A stretch of DNA of 64,000 nt from assembly GCA_009780695.1 (NCBI GenBank), contig WQZN01000005.1, forward strand, positions 62,001 to 126,000. Direction: 5' to 3'. Both the position numbers and the translations under genes were made by a program. The stretch comes from Microbacteriaceae bacterium. Its GTDB lineage: Bacteria > Actinomycetota > Actinomycetes > Actinomycetales > Microbacteriaceae. The notes beneath the pieces are model-generated. The model did not search any database. It was not told the DNA's origin and worked only from the letters and a program-made list of their open reading frames with translations. The stretch's first letter is position 1, and every line of letters starts with the position of its first letter. This document shows, one piece after another, positions 1 through 8,817 of this stretch.

Positions 1-73
1 TCGCGTCGGCGCGCAGCAGCGAACGCAGCGTGAGGCCGATCGACGGCGTGGCGATCGTGGTGGTGTCAGTCAC
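1..73 (-). CDS. ABC transporter permease, 5' fragment
   Basis: Only the first 24 codons are inside the window. A GTG start lies 8 bases inside the end of the upstream ATPase gene, so the two are translationally coupled. The visible N-terminus (VTDTTTIATPSIGLTLRSLL) is the short cytoplasmic lead expected before the first membrane segment of an ABC-2-type exporter permease. The permease call rests on position behind an exporter ATPase; no membrane segment is visible yet. Confidence 0.55.
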   Translation of the reverse strand, partial: MTDTTTIATPSIGLTLRSLLRADA

Positions 74-851
74 GGAGGTCGCTCCCGGTCAGTGCGATGA
101 AGACGTCTTCGAGGGTGGGCTCGCCGTGCGCGAGGGCGAGCACGCGCGGGTCGTCGCGGTGCGTCGCGATCAGCTCGGCCGGGCTGCCGGTCGCGACGAG
201 CTTGCCGTGGTCGATGATGACGATGCGGTCGCAGACCGCCTGCGCCTCCTCCATCGAGTGCGTCGTGAGCAGGATGCTGCCGCCGCCGCGGCGGGAGTTC
301 TCGATGCGCTGCCACAGGCTGCGGCGCGACTGGGGGTCGAGGCCGCTCGTGGGCTCGTCGAGCAGCAGGAGAAGCGGGTTGTGGATGCTCGCGATGAGCA
401 GCGAGAAGCGCTGCTGCTGGCCGCCGGAGAGGTTCTTGAGCCGCTTGCCCGACTCGCGCTCGAGGCCCGTGTCGTTCAGCGCGTCGAGGGCCTCGCGATG
501 CGACATCCGCACCCCGTACAGCCCCGCATAGAGCCGCAGCAGCTGCTCGATGCTCAGCTCGGGCTGGAAGCCAGAGCTCTGCAGCTGCACGCCCATGCGC
601 GCACGCGCGTCGATCGGATGCCGCAGCGCGTCGACCCCGTCGACCGTCACGGTGCCGGCGTGCGGTGCGCGCAGCCCCTCGATGACGCTCAGCGTCGTGG
701 TCTTGCCTGCGCCGTTCGGGCCGAGCAGGCCCACGATCTCGCCGCGGCCGATCGCGAAGCCCACGCCGTCCACCGCGGTGCGCGCGCCGTACTTCACGAC
801 GAGCCCCTCGACCGCGAGCATCGGCTGCGGCCGGTCAGTCGGAGTCGACAT
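66..851 (-). CDS. ABC transporter ATP-binding protein (ABC-2 exporter type)
   Basis: About 261 aa. It would couple ATP hydrolysis to export through the adjoining permease. Visible motifs in order are Walker A (GPNGAGKTT), Q-loop region (VQLQSSGFQPELS), signature LSGGQQQR, Walker B (LLLLDEPTSGLDP) and the H-loop (LTTHSM). The C-terminal end (GEPTLEDVFIALTG) is typical of CcmA/DrrA-like drug, polysaccharide or lipid exporters. Two ATG codons lie in tandem directly after AAAGGAGG, so the second (base 851) is favoured by spacing. The substrate cannot be told from the sequence. Confidence 0.9.
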   Translation of the reverse strand: MSTPTDRPQPMLAVEGLVVKYGARTAVDGVGFAIGRGEIVGLLGPNGAGKTTTLSVIEGLRAPHAGTVTVDGVDALRHPIDARARMGVQLQSSGFQPELSIEQLLRLYAGLYGVRMSHREALDALNDTGLERESGKRLKNLSGGQQQRFSLLIASIHNPLLLLLDEPTSGLDPQSRRSLWQRIENSRRGGGSILLTTHSMEEAQAVCDRIVIIDHGKLVATGSPAELIATHRDDPRVLALAHGEPTLEDVFIALTGSDLRD

Positions 852-958
852 CATCCTCCTTTGGATCCGCACCAGATTTCCATCGTCGGTTATCAACGGG
901 CTATGAGCGGGCGCCCCGCCGCAGCGGGCCGCGAAACACGCGCGGAACACGCGTCGCC

Positions 959-964
959 TACGCT
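959..964 (+). promoter_or_regulatory. Putative -10 (TACGCT) of the chelatase-like gene
   Basis: TACGCT lies 8 nt before the ATG and no Shine-Dalgarno sequence is present, which suggests a leaderless or near-leaderless transcript. The spacing is slightly longer than the 6-7 nt seen at other genes in this window. Confidence 0.35.
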
Positions 965-972
965 TCTCAGCC

Positions 973-1656
973 ATGCCCGTCATGGTCTTCGCCGCGTCGC
1001 ACGGCACCTCGTCCCCCACCGGCCAGGCGGCGGTGCGCGGCCTCGTCGACGCGGTCGCCGCACGGCTGCCCGCGCCCGTCGTGCGCTGCCACGTCGACGT
1101 CGAGCAGCCCAGCGTGCCGAGCGCGCTCGCCGCGGCCCCCGCCGGCACCCGCGCGGTCGTCGTGCCGCTGCTGCTCTCGGCGGGCTACCACGTCTACGTG
1201 GACCTCGCAGAGGCGGCCGCCGAGTCGCCTGTCCCGACCACGGTCGCCGGCGCGCTCGGGCCCGACGGACGACTCGCGGCGGTGCTCGCCCGGCGACTCG
1301 ACGAAGCGGGGTGGCGGCCCGGGGCATCCGTCGTGCTCGCCGCCGCCGGCTCGTCGGACCCGCGAGCCGTCGCCGACTGCCGCCGCACGGGCGAGCTGCT
1401 CGCGGCGCGACTCGGCGTGCCCGTCACGGTCGGCTTCCTCTCGGCGGCCGAGCCGCGCGTGGCGGATGCCGTCGCCGCGGTGCGCCGTGAGGCGCCCGGC
1501 TCCCCCGTCTTCGCCGCGCCCTATCTGCTCGCCCCCGGCTACTTCCTCGACCTGGTCGCCGCGGCCGGCGCGGACGTCGTCGCCGCACCGCTGGCGACCC
1601 CCGACTCGACCCCCGACGAGCTCGTCGACGTCGTCGCCGAGCGGGCCGGCCTCTAA
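973..1656 (+). CDS. Sirohydrochlorin chelatase-like protein (CbiX/SirB family)
   Basis: 227 aa, the length of a two-domain CbiX-type chelatase that inserts metal into sirohydrochlorin. The N-terminal SHGT motif (His about 10) and the GYHV motif (His about 77) supply the metal-handling histidines of the family, and the two halves repeat the same fold (HGTSS and later AAGSSDPRA). It lies just upstream of the sulfite reductase gene, and with the SUMT gene at 6559 would supply siroheme, so Fe2+ is the likely metal; cobalt is the alternative. A separate precorrin-2 dehydrogenase gene is not seen in the window. Confidence 0.82.
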   Translation: MPVMVFAASHGTSSPTGQAAVRGLVDAVAARLPAPVVRCHVDVEQPSVPSALAAAPAGTRAVVVPLLLSAGYHVYVDLAEAAAESPVPTTVAGALGPDGRLAAVLARRLDEAGWRPGASVVLAAAGSSDPRAVADCRRTGELLAARLGVPVTVGFLSAAEPRVADAVAAVRREAPGSPVFAAPYLLAPGYFLDLVAAAGADVVAAPLATPDSTPDELVDVVAERAGL

Positions 1657-1816
1657 CCCAGAAGCGACGCGCACCGGGCTCTGTCACGTTTTGTTACGTC
1701 ACGTGTACCTCTGTTGCGTCATGACTGGAGGCATCGCGCGCGGCCTCATACCGTCGCGACATACCTTCTGTCGACAGCTGTACGGCTGATCGGCTCGAGC
1801 AGAAGCGAGACATGAC
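1657..1816 (+). promoter_or_regulatory. Leader/promoter region of the sulfate-assimilation operon
   Basis: 160 bp without a supported gene, clearly more AT-rich than its surroundings. It contains a 10-bp palindrome CTGTCGACAG (1768-1777) and paired ACGTCACGT / GCGTCATGAC segments (about 1697-1725) that could be operators for a sulfur regulator. No riboswitch fold was recognised. The Shine-Dalgarno before the GTG at 1817 is weak (AGAAGCGAG). Confidence 0.4.
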
Positions 1817-3520
1817 GTGACAGCAACCGATGCGCCCGTGCGGCGCGTGCGCGGGCCCCGTGCGGGCGTCGCGAACGGCCAGTGGAAGATCGACGGCACG
1901 ACCCCCCTCAACGGCAACGAGGAGTGGAAGCAGGCCGACGACGGCCTGAACGTACGCGAGCGCATCGAGAACGTCTACGCCCAGGGCGGCTTCGACAGCA
2001 TCGACCCGGGCGACCTGCGCGGCCGCTTCCGCTGGTGGGGCCTGTACACCCAGCGCAAGCAGGGCATCGACGGCGGCCGCACGGCGACGCTCGAGCCCGA
2101 GGAGCTCGAGGACCGCTACTTCATGATGCGCGTGCGCATCGACGGCGGCCAGCTCACGAGCGAGCAGCTGCGCGTCATCGGCGGCATCTCGCGCGACTTC
2201 GCGCGCGACTCGGCCGACCTCACCGACCGGCAGAACATCCAGCTGCACTGGGTCGAGATCGAGAGCGTGCCGGAGATCTGGCGCCGGCTCGAGGCCGTCG
2301 GCCTGTCGACGACGGAGGCGTGCGGGGATGTCCCGCGCGTCATCCTCGGCAGCCCGCTCGCCGGCATCGCCGCGGACGAGATCATCGACCCGACGCCCGT
2401 CATCGAGGACATCCAGCGTCGCGGCATCGGCAACCCCGCGTTCTCGAACCTGCCGCGCAAGTACAAGACCGCGATCACCGGCCACCCCAGCCAGGACGTC
2501 GTGCACGAGATCAACGACTTCTCGCTCATCGGCGTCGTGCACCCCGAGCTCGGCCCGGGCTACGACCTGTGGGTCGGCGGCGCGCTCTCGACGACGCCGC
2601 GGCTCGCCGAGCGCCTCGGCGCGTTCGTGCCCGCCGAGCAGGCCGGCGAGGTCTGGGAGGGCGTGACGGGGATCTTCCGCGACTACGGCTACCGCCGCCT
2701 GCGCAACAAGGCGCGCCTCAAGTTCCTGCTCGCCGACTGGGGCGTCGAGAAGTTCCGCTCGGTGCTCGAGGACGAGTACCTCGGCTACGCCCTCACCGAC
2801 GGCCCCGCCGCGCTCAAGCCGAGCACCCCCGGCGACCACATCGGCGTGCACAAGCAGAAGGACGGCCTCAACTACATCGGCGTCGCGCCGACCGTCGGCC
2901 GACTCTCGGGCACCCGCCTGCTCGCCCTCGCCGACGCCCTCGAGGCGCACGGCTCGACGCGCCTGCGCACCACGCCGCACCAGAAGCTCGTCGTGCTCGA
3001 CGTCGCCGACGAGCACGTCGAGCCGCTCGTCGCCGCGCTCGACGGCCTCGGCCTCTCGGCCCGTCCGAGCCCCTTCCGTCGCAGCACGATCGCCTGCACG
3101 GGCCTCGAGTTCTGCAAGCTCGCGATCGTCGACACGAAGGACACCGCGACCGAGACGATCGCCGTGCTCGAAGAGCGCCTCGCGGGCATCGAGCTGCCGC
3201 ACCCGATCAGCCTGCACATCAACGGATGCCCCAACTCCTGCGCCCGCATCCAGACGGCCGACATCGGCCTGAAGGGTCAGATCCTGACCGGCGCCGACGG
3301 CGTGCAGAGCCCGGGCTTCCAGGTGCACCTCGGCGGCGGCCTCGCGTCGAACCTGCGCGAAGAGGCCGGCCTCGGCCGCACCGTGCGCGGCCTCAAGGTG
3401 ACGCAGGTCGAGCTGGCCGACTACGTCGAGCGCCTCGTGCGCCGCTTCCTCGCCGACCGGGGCGCGGACCAGACCTTCGCCGAATGGGCGGTCGACGCAC
3501 CCGAGGAGGCCCTGCAGTGA
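1817..3520 (+). CDS. Ferredoxin-dependent sulfite (nitrite/sulfite) reductase
   Basis: 567 aa, the usual length of actinobacterial SirA/NirA. It catalyses six-electron reduction of sulfite to sulfide with siroheme coupled to a [4Fe-4S] cluster. The cluster ligands are present as C-x5-C (CTGLEFC, Cys 427 and 433) and C-x3-C (GCPNSCA, Cys 471 and 475). Two ferrodoxin-like and two siroheme half-domains are implied by the length and by the LTDRQNIQLHW segment. Nitrite reductases share this architecture; the downstream cysH-cysD-cysN genes make sulfite the likely substrate. It overlaps cysH by 4 bases (GTGA). Confidence 0.93.
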   Translation: MTATDAPVRRVRGPRAGVANGQWKIDGTTPLNGNEEWKQADDGLNVRERIENVYAQGGFDSIDPGDLRGRFRWWGLYTQRKQGIDGGRTATLEPEELEDRYFMMRVRIDGGQLTSEQLRVIGGISRDFARDSADLTDRQNIQLHWVEIESVPEIWRRLEAVGLSTTEACGDVPRVILGSPLAGIAADEIIDPTPVIEDIQRRGIGNPAFSNLPRKYKTAITGHPSQDVVHEINDFSLIGVVHPELGPGYDLWVGGALSTTPRLAERLGAFVPAEQAGEVWEGVTGIFRDYGYRRLRNKARLKFLLADWGVEKFRSVLEDEYLGYALTDGPAALKPSTPGDHIGVHKQKDGLNYIGVAPTVGRLSGTRLLALADALEAHGSTRLRTTPHQKLVVLDVADEHVEPLVAALDGLGLSARPSPFRRSTIACTGLEFCKLAIVDTKDTATETIAVLEERLAGIELPHPISLHINGCPNSCARIQTADIGLKGQILTGADGVQSPGFQVHLGGGLASNLREEAGLGRTVRGLKVTQVELADYVERLVRRFLADRGADQTFAEWAVDAPEEALQ

Positions 3521-4293
3521 GCGGCACGACCGGCATCTCCAACGGCGTCGGCGGCTCGGGCGCCCAGATCGGGCCCGGGCGCGTGCGCTCCGCCGCCGAG
3601 CTGAAGGCGCTCGCCGAGGCCGGGGCGGACCTGCTGCGCTCGAACGCGTCGGACGAGGCATCCGCCGCGGAGGTCATCGCCTGGGTCGCCGCCAACTTCG
3701 ACGTGCGCCAGGCCGCGGTCGCCTGCTCGATGGCCGACGCGGTGCTGCCGCACCTGGTCTCGCAGTCGCTGCCGAGCGTCGACGTGCTCTTCCTCGACAC
3801 GGGCTACCACTTCCTTGAGACGCGCATCGAGCGCGACGAGGTCGACCGCCAGCTCGACGTCACCGTGCGCGACGTCTTCCCGCTCCAGACCGTCGCCGAG
3901 CAGGACGCGCAGTACGGCGCGAAGCTGCACGACCGCGACCCCGGCCTGTGCTGCGATCTGCGCAAGGTCGAGCCGCTGCAGCGCTCGCTCGCGGGCTACG
4001 AGGTGTGGTTCACGGGCGTGCGCCGCGACGAGGCGCCGACCCGCACGGGAACCCCGCTCGTGCAGTGGGACGAGCGCCACGGCCTCGTCAAGGTCAACCC
4101 GGTCGCCGCATGGGACTTCGACCAGCTCGTCGGCTACGCCTCCGAGCACGCCGTGCCGCTCAATCTGCTGCTGACCAACGGCTACCCCTCGATCGGCTGC
4201 GAGCCGTGCACCAAGCCCGTCGCCCCGGGCGAAGACCCCCGATCCGGCCGCTGGGCCGGCCTCGCCAAGACGGAATGCGGGATCCACCTATGA
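3517..4293 (+). CDS. cysH: Adenylylsulfate (APS) reductase, CysH family
   Basis: 258 aa from a GTG overlapping the previous stop, preceded by GAGGAGG. It reduces activated sulfate to sulfite using thioredoxin. Two cysteine pairs, Cys145-Cys146 (GLCCDLRK) and Cys228-x2-Cys231 (GCEPC), are the ligands of the [4Fe-4S] cluster that marks APS-using enzymes, and the C-terminal ECGIHL carries the catalytic Cys254. Because no APS kinase (cysC) gene is present and CysN has no kinase domain, APS rather than PAPS is the inferred substrate. Confidence 0.93.
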   Translation: MSGTTGISNGVGGSGAQIGPGRVRSAAELKALAEAGADLLRSNASDEASAAEVIAWVAANFDVRQAAVACSMADAVLPHLVSQSLPSVDVLFLDTGYHFLETRIERDEVDRQLDVTVRDVFPLQTVAEQDAQYGAKLHDRDPGLCCDLRKVEPLQRSLAGYEVWFTGVRRDEAPTRTGTPLVQWDERHGLVKVNPVAAWDFDQLVGYASEHAVPLNLLLTNGYPSIGCEPCTKPVAPGEDPRSGRWAGLAKTECGIHL

Positions 4294-5255
4294 CGATTTC
4301 CGAGATCGCCGACCTGCGCGCACCGAGTGCGGTCAGCGGGCAGGATGCCCCGGCCGCCGGCCCCTCGCGCGAGGCCCTCGACGTGCTCGAGAACGAGGCC
4401 ATCCACATCATCCGCGAGGTCGTCGCGGAGTTCGACCGCCCGGTCATGCTGTTCTCGGGCGGCAAGGACTCGGTCGTCATGCTGCACCTCGCCGCCAAGG
4501 CGTTCTGGCCCGCGCGCATCCCGTTCCCCGTGCTGCACGTCGACACCGGCCACAACTTCCCCGAGGTGCTCGAGTTCCGCGACGAGACCGTCGCGCGCCT
4601 CGGACTGGCCCTCGAGGTCGCGTCGGTGCAGGACTACATCGACGACGGCCGCCTCGCCGAGCGCTCCGACGGCACCCGCAACCCGCTGCAGACGGTGCCG
4701 CTGCTCGACGCCATCCAGGGCGGCAAGCACGACGCCGTGTTCGGCGGCGGCCGCCGCGACGAGGACAAGGCCCGCGCCAAGGAGCGCATCATCTCGCTGC
4801 GCGACGAGTTCGGCCAGTGGGACCCGCGCAACCAGCGCCCCGAGCTGTGGAACCTGTACAACGGCCGTCACACCCCCGGCCAGCACGTGCGCGCGTTCCC
4901 CATCTCGAACTGGACCGAGCTGGATGTCTGGCGCTACATCGAGCGCGAGAACATCGCCCTGCCGCCGCTGTACTACGCGCACGAGCGCGAGGTGTACCGC
5001 CGTGACGGCATGTGGCGCGCCGTGGGCCCCGTGTCCGAGCCGCGCGCCGACGAGGTCGTCGAGAAGCGCCTCGTGCGCTACCGCACCGTGGGCGACATGT
5101 CGTGCACGGGCGCCGTCGAGTCGGACGCCGTCGATGTGGCATCCGTCGTGCGCGAAGTCGCCGCCTCGACGCTCACGGAACGCGGCGCCACGCGCGCCGA
5201 CGACCGCATCTCCGAAGCCGGCATGGAAGACCGCAAGAAGGACGGGTATTTCTGA
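4290..5255 (+). CDS. cysD: Sulfate adenylyltransferase subunit 2
   Basis: 321 aa. CysD transfers AMP from ATP to sulfate, forming APS, in a complex with the GTPase CysN. The PP-loop SGGKDS is at residues 56-61 and the HVDTGHNFPE segment that contacts the adenylate follows. The C-terminus MEDRKKDGYF is the conserved end of the family. It overlaps cysH by ATGA and cysN by one base (TGATG), so the operon is translated as a coupled unit. Confidence 0.97.
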   Translation: MTISEIADLRAPSAVSGQDAPAAGPSREALDVLENEAIHIIREVVAEFDRPVMLFSGGKDSVVMLHLAAKAFWPARIPFPVLHVDTGHNFPEVLEFRDETVARLGLALEVASVQDYIDDGRLAERSDGTRNPLQTVPLLDAIQGGKHDAVFGGGRRDEDKARAKERIISLRDEFGQWDPRNQRPELWNLYNGRHTPGQHVRAFPISNWTELDVWRYIERENIALPPLYYAHEREVYRRDGMWRAVGPVSEPRADEVVEKRLVRYRTVGDMSCTGAVESDAVDVASVVREVAASTLTERGATRADDRISEAGMEDRKKDGYF

Positions 5256-6562
5256 TGACCGACACGACCCTCGAGACCCGCACCCACGGCCTGTTCCGCT
5301 TCGCGACGGCCGGTTCGGTCGACGACGGCAAGTCGACGCTCGTCGGCCGCCTGCTGCACGACAGCAAGGCGATCCTCGCCGACCAGCTCGACGCGATCAC
5401 CCGTGCGAGCGAGGCCCGCGGCTTCGGCGGCGGCGGCCAGATCGACTTCGCACTGCTCACCGACGGCCTGCGCGCCGAGCGCGAGCAGGGCATCACGATC
5501 GACGTGGCCTACCGGTATTTCTCGACCGACCGCCGCAACTTCGTGCTCGCCGACTGCCCCGGCCACGTGCAGTACACGCGCAACATGGTCACCGGCTCGA
5601 CCACCGCCGACGCGGTCGTCGTGCTCGTCGACGTGCGCAACGGCGTGCTCGAGCAGACCCGCCGCCACCTCGCCGTCGTGCAGCTGCTGCGCGTGCCGCA
5701 CGTCATCGTCGCCGTGAACAAGGTCGACCTGACGGGCTACGACGAGGCCGCGTTCCGCGCGGTCGAGGCCGACGCGATCGCTCTCGCCGGCGAGCTCGGC
5801 CTGCCCGAGGTGACCGTCATCCCGGTCTCCGCCCTCGCCGGCGACAACGTCGTCGAGCCCTCGGCCAACACGCCCTGGTACGACGGCCCCGCGCTGCTCG
5901 AGCTGCTCGAGACCCTCGCGGTCGTCGACGAGGCCGAGGACGCGCTCGCCCCGTTCCGTTTCCCCGTGCAGACCGTCATCCGCCCGCAGGGCGCGCTCGC
6001 GCCGGGCCTCGACCCCGAGGACTTCCGCGACTACCGCGCCCTCGCCGGCCAGGTCTCGTCGGGCTCGGTGCGCGTCGGCGACGCCGTGACCGTGCTGCCC
6101 GGCGGCGCCGTGACGACCGTCGTCGGCATCGACACGGCGAACGGCCCGCTCGAGCAGGCCTTCGCGCCCCAGTCGGTCGCGCTGCGGCTCGCGGACGAGA
6201 TCGACGCGACGCGCGGCACCGTGATCGCCGCGGCGGCGGATGCCCCGGCATCCGCTCAGGACCTGACGGCCTCGCTGTTCTGGCTCGACCCGCGCCCGCT
6301 CACGCCGGGCCAGCGCGTGCTCGTGAAGTACGGCACGGCGACCGTGCAGGCGATCGTGACCGAGCTGCAGGGCCGCCGCGACCTCGACACGCTCGCGCTC
6401 GAGCCCGCCGACTCGCTCGCCATCAACGACATCGGCCAGGCGCGCCTGCGCCTCGCCTCGCCGCTCGCGCTCGTGCCGTACGCGGAGCACCGCCGCAACG
6501 GCGCCTTCGTCGTGATCCACCCGCAGGACGGCGCGACCCTGGCCGCCGGCACGGTGCTGTGA
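5255..6562 (+). CDS. cysN: Sulfate adenylyltransferase subunit 1 (GTPase)
   Basis: 435 aa, the length of stand-alone CysN rather than the CysNC fusion. GTP hydrolysis here drives APS formation by CysD. G-box motifs are visible: GSVDDGKST (G1, about 20-28), DCPGH (G3) and NKVD (G4), followed by EF-Tu-like beta-barrel domains. The ATG shares a base with the cysD stop. It overlaps the next gene by GTGA. Confidence 0.97.
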   Translation: MTDTTLETRTHGLFRFATAGSVDDGKSTLVGRLLHDSKAILADQLDAITRASEARGFGGGGQIDFALLTDGLRAEREQGITIDVAYRYFSTDRRNFVLADCPGHVQYTRNMVTGSTTADAVVVLVDVRNGVLEQTRRHLAVVQLLRVPHVIVAVNKVDLTGYDEAAFRAVEADAIALAGELGLPEVTVIPVSALAGDNVVEPSANTPWYDGPALLELLETLAVVDEAEDALAPFRFPVQTVIRPQGALAPGLDPEDFRDYRALAGQVSSGSVRVGDAVTVLPGGAVTTVVGIDTANGPLEQAFAPQSVALRLADEIDATRGTVIAAAADAPASAQDLTASLFWLDPRPLTPGQRVLVKYGTATVQAIVTELQGRRDLDTLALEPADSLAINDIGQARLRLASPLALVPYAEHRRNGAFVVIHPQDGATLAAGTVL

Positions 6563-7320
6563 CGGGGGATGTCGCGGCGGCCGCCCCGGCGGCCGGCATC
6601 GGCTCCGTCGCCCTGATCGGGGGCGGCCCCGGTGACACCGGCCTCATCACGGTGCACGGCCTCGAGCTGTTGCACGCGGCCGAGGTCGTCGTGGCCGACC
6701 GGCTCGGGCCGCGCGCGCTGCTCGCGGACCTGCGCGACGGCGTCGAGGTGATCGACGTCGGCAAGACGCCCGGCCACCACCCCGTGCCGCAGCACGAGAT
6801 CAACCGGATCATCGTCGAGCACGCCCAGGCCGGCAAGCGCGTCGTGCGCCTCAAGGGCGGCGACCCGTTCGTGTTCGGCCGCGGCTTCGAAGAGGTCGAG
6901 GCCTGCCGTGCGGCGGGCGTGCCCGTCGAGGTCGTGCCCGGCGTGACGAGCGCCATCGCGGTGCCGGCGACCGTCGGCATCCCGCTCACCTCCCGCGGCG
7001 TCGCCACCGCCTTCACCGTCCTAACCGGCCACGAGGACATCGCGCGGATGCCCGGCGGGGGCGACCACACCCTCGTCCTGCTCATGGCCGTCGGCGGCCT
7101 GCCCGGCCACGCCGCGGCGCTCGTCGACGGCGGCCGCCCCGCGTCCACCCCCGTAGCGATCGTCGAGGACGGCTTCGGCCCGCGCCAGCGCGTCACCCTC
7201 GGCACGCTCGGCACCATCGCCGCGATCGCCGCTCAGGCGGGCGTGCGCAACCCCGCGGTCATCGTCGTCGGCGACGTCGTGAACCTCTACACCCCGAACC
7301 CTTTGGAGAGAACAGAATGA
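6559..7320 (+). CDS. cobA: Uroporphyrinogen-III C-methyltransferase
   Basis: 253 aa. SUMT adds two methyl groups from SAM to uroporphyrinogen III, giving precorrin-2, the siroheme precursor. Family motifs are present: GGGPGDTGLIT near the N-terminus, the VVADRL segment, GKTPGHH, RLKGGDPFVFGRG and PGVTSA. It is a single-domain SUMT, not a CysG-type fusion; dehydrogenation and ferrochelation must come from other proteins, the latter plausibly from the gene at 973. Its stop overlaps the next ATG. Confidence 0.95.
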   Translation: MTGDVAAAAPAAGIGSVALIGGGPGDTGLITVHGLELLHAAEVVVADRLGPRALLADLRDGVEVIDVGKTPGHHPVPQHEINRIIVEHAQAGKRVVRLKGGDPFVFGRGFEEVEACRAAGVPVEVVPGVTSAIAVPATVGIPLTSRGVATAFTVLTGHEDIARMPGGGDHTLVLLMAVGGLPGHAAALVDGGRPASTPVAIVEDGFGPRQRVTLGTLGTIAAIAAQAGVRNPAVIVVGDVVNLYTPNPLERTE

Positions 7321-8696
7321 CCAGACACCTGCGCGTCGCGATCGTGGGTGCCGGCCCGGCGGGCATCTACGCGGGCAACATCCTGTCGAACACCGGCCTC
7401 GACGTGTCGATCGACCTGTTCGAGACCCTGCCGGCGCCCTACGGCCTGATCCGCTACGGCGTCGCCCCCGACCACCCCCGCATCAAGGGCATCGTGGGCT
7501 CGCTGCACGAGATGCTCGACCGCGGCGACATCCGCCTCATCGGCAACGTCGAGTTCGGGCGCGACCTCACGCTCGAGGACGCGCGCGCCCACTACGACGC
7601 CGTGATCTTCGCGACCGGCGCCTCGCGCGACGCGGCGCTCGACATCCCCGGCATCGACTTGGGCGGCTCGTACGGCGCCGCCGACTTCGTGAGCTGGTAC
7701 GACGGCCACCCCGATGTGCCGCGCGAGTGGCCGCTCGAGGCGCGCGAGATCGCGGTGCTCGGCAACGGCAATGTCGCGCTCGACGTGGCGCGCGTGCTCG
7801 CGAAGCACCCGCACGACATCCTGCGCACCGACATCCCCGCCAACGTCTACGAGGGCCTCGCCTCCTCGCCCGTCACCGACGTGCACGTCTTCGGCCGCCG
7901 CGGCCCGGCTCACGTCAAGTTCACGCCGATCGAGCTGCGCGAGCTCGGCGAGGTCGAGGGCGTCGACACGATCGTCTACGACGAGGACTTCGCGGATGCC
8001 GAGGGCATCGACGCCGTCGCGGCCGCCGCCGGCACCAACCAGGTCAAGGTCATGACGCGCACGATGCGCGGCTGGCTCGGCAAGCCTCGCACCGACGCGA
8101 CGCGCCGCCTGCACCTGCACTTCTTCCACGCGCCGGCCGAGATCACGGGCGACGCCGAGGGCAAGGTCGAGGGCATCCGCTTCGAGCGCACCCGGCTGAC
8201 CGCCGACGGCGCCGTCGAGGGCACGGGCGAGTTCGTCGAGTACCCCGTGCAGGCGGTCTACCGGGCCGTCGGCTACTACGGCTCGCCGCTGCCCGGCATC
8301 CCCTTCGACGAGCGCCGCGGCGTCGTGCGCAACGTCGAGGGTCGCGTCGTCGACGAGACGGACGCCCCGATCACCGGCCTCTACGCGACCGGGTGGATCA
8401 AGCGCGGCCCCGTCGGCCTCATCGGCCACACCAAGTCCGACGCGATGGAGACGATCGAGCACCTCGTCTCCGACGTCGACGCGCTCGTGCCGCCGACCGT
8501 CGCCGACCCGGACGCGGTCTTCGACCTGCTGCGCGAGCGCGGCGTCGAGTTCACGACCTGGCAGGGCTGGCTCGCGCTCGACGCGCACGAGAAGGCGCTG
8601 GGCGAAGCGGATGCCTCGCCCGTCGTGCGCGAGCGCGTCAAGGTCGTGCCGCGCGACGAGCAGGTCGCCATCTCGAACGGCGCGCTGGCGGTCTGA
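7317..8696 (+). CDS. Ferredoxin-NADP+ reductase (FprA-like, adrenodoxin-reductase family)
   Basis: 459 aa. It would pass electrons from NADPH through FAD to a ferredoxin, feeding the siroheme sulfite reductase at the head of the operon. The N-terminal FAD dinucleotide motif (VGAGPAGIYAG), the LIRYGVAPDH segment typical of adrenodoxin reductases, the NADP-binding GNGNVALDVAR, and the C-terminal GWIKRGPVGLIG are all visible. The start follows GGAGAGAACAG and overlaps the cobA stop. The ferredoxin partner is not in the window. Confidence 0.93.
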   Translation: MTRHLRVAIVGAGPAGIYAGNILSNTGLDVSIDLFETLPAPYGLIRYGVAPDHPRIKGIVGSLHEMLDRGDIRLIGNVEFGRDLTLEDARAHYDAVIFATGASRDAALDIPGIDLGGSYGAADFVSWYDGHPDVPREWPLEAREIAVLGNGNVALDVARVLAKHPHDILRTDIPANVYEGLASSPVTDVHVFGRRGPAHVKFTPIELRELGEVEGVDTIVYDEDFADAEGIDAVAAAAGTNQVKVMTRTMRGWLGKPRTDATRRLHLHFFHAPAEITGDAEGKVEGIRFERTRLTADGAVEGTGEFVEYPVQAVYRAVGYYGSPLPGIPFDERRGVVRNVEGRVVDETDAPITGLYATGWIKRGPVGLIGHTKSDAMETIEHLVSDVDALVPPTVADPDAVFDLLRERGVEFTTWQGWLALDAHEKALGEADASPVVRERVKVVPRDEQVAISNGALAV

Positions 8697-8707
8697 CGTC
8701 CGACGTC

Positions 8708-8756
8708 GGCACCCGGCACCCGGCACCCGGCACCCGGCACCCGGCACCCGGCACCC
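8708..8756. repeat. Heptamer tandem repeat (GGCACCC) x7
   Basis: Seven perfect, uninterrupted copies of GGCACCC lie directly after the ferredoxin reductase stop and before a large palindrome. Seven-nucleotide tracts of this kind are prone to slipped-strand length change. It is between convergent genes, so no reading frame would be affected. Confidence 0.95.
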
Positions 8757-8760
8757 GCGC

Positions 8761-8817
8761 CGACTTGGCAGAGAACGCCCCTATTCCGAGCGAATGGGGG
8801 CGTTTTCCGCCAAGTCG
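8761..8817. terminator. 57-bp imperfect palindrome between convergent genes
   Basis: Two 26-nt arms (8761-8786 and 8792-8817) flank a 5-nt loop; the three mismatches are all transitions, so G-U pairing can bridge them in one RNA strand. The outer arms are CGACTTGGC and GCCAAGTCG. It overlaps the last 11-12 codons of the Nudix gene on the minus strand and probably serves as a bidirectional terminator without a long U-tract. Confidence 0.7.

Noticed and set aside
1657..1816. Possible SAM or other riboswitch before the sulfite reductase
   Set aside because: No conserved riboswitch core could be matched; only short palindromes are visible.
8708..8756. Possible CRISPR array
   Set aside because: The units are 7 bp without spacers and no cas genes are present; it is a simple tandem repeat.
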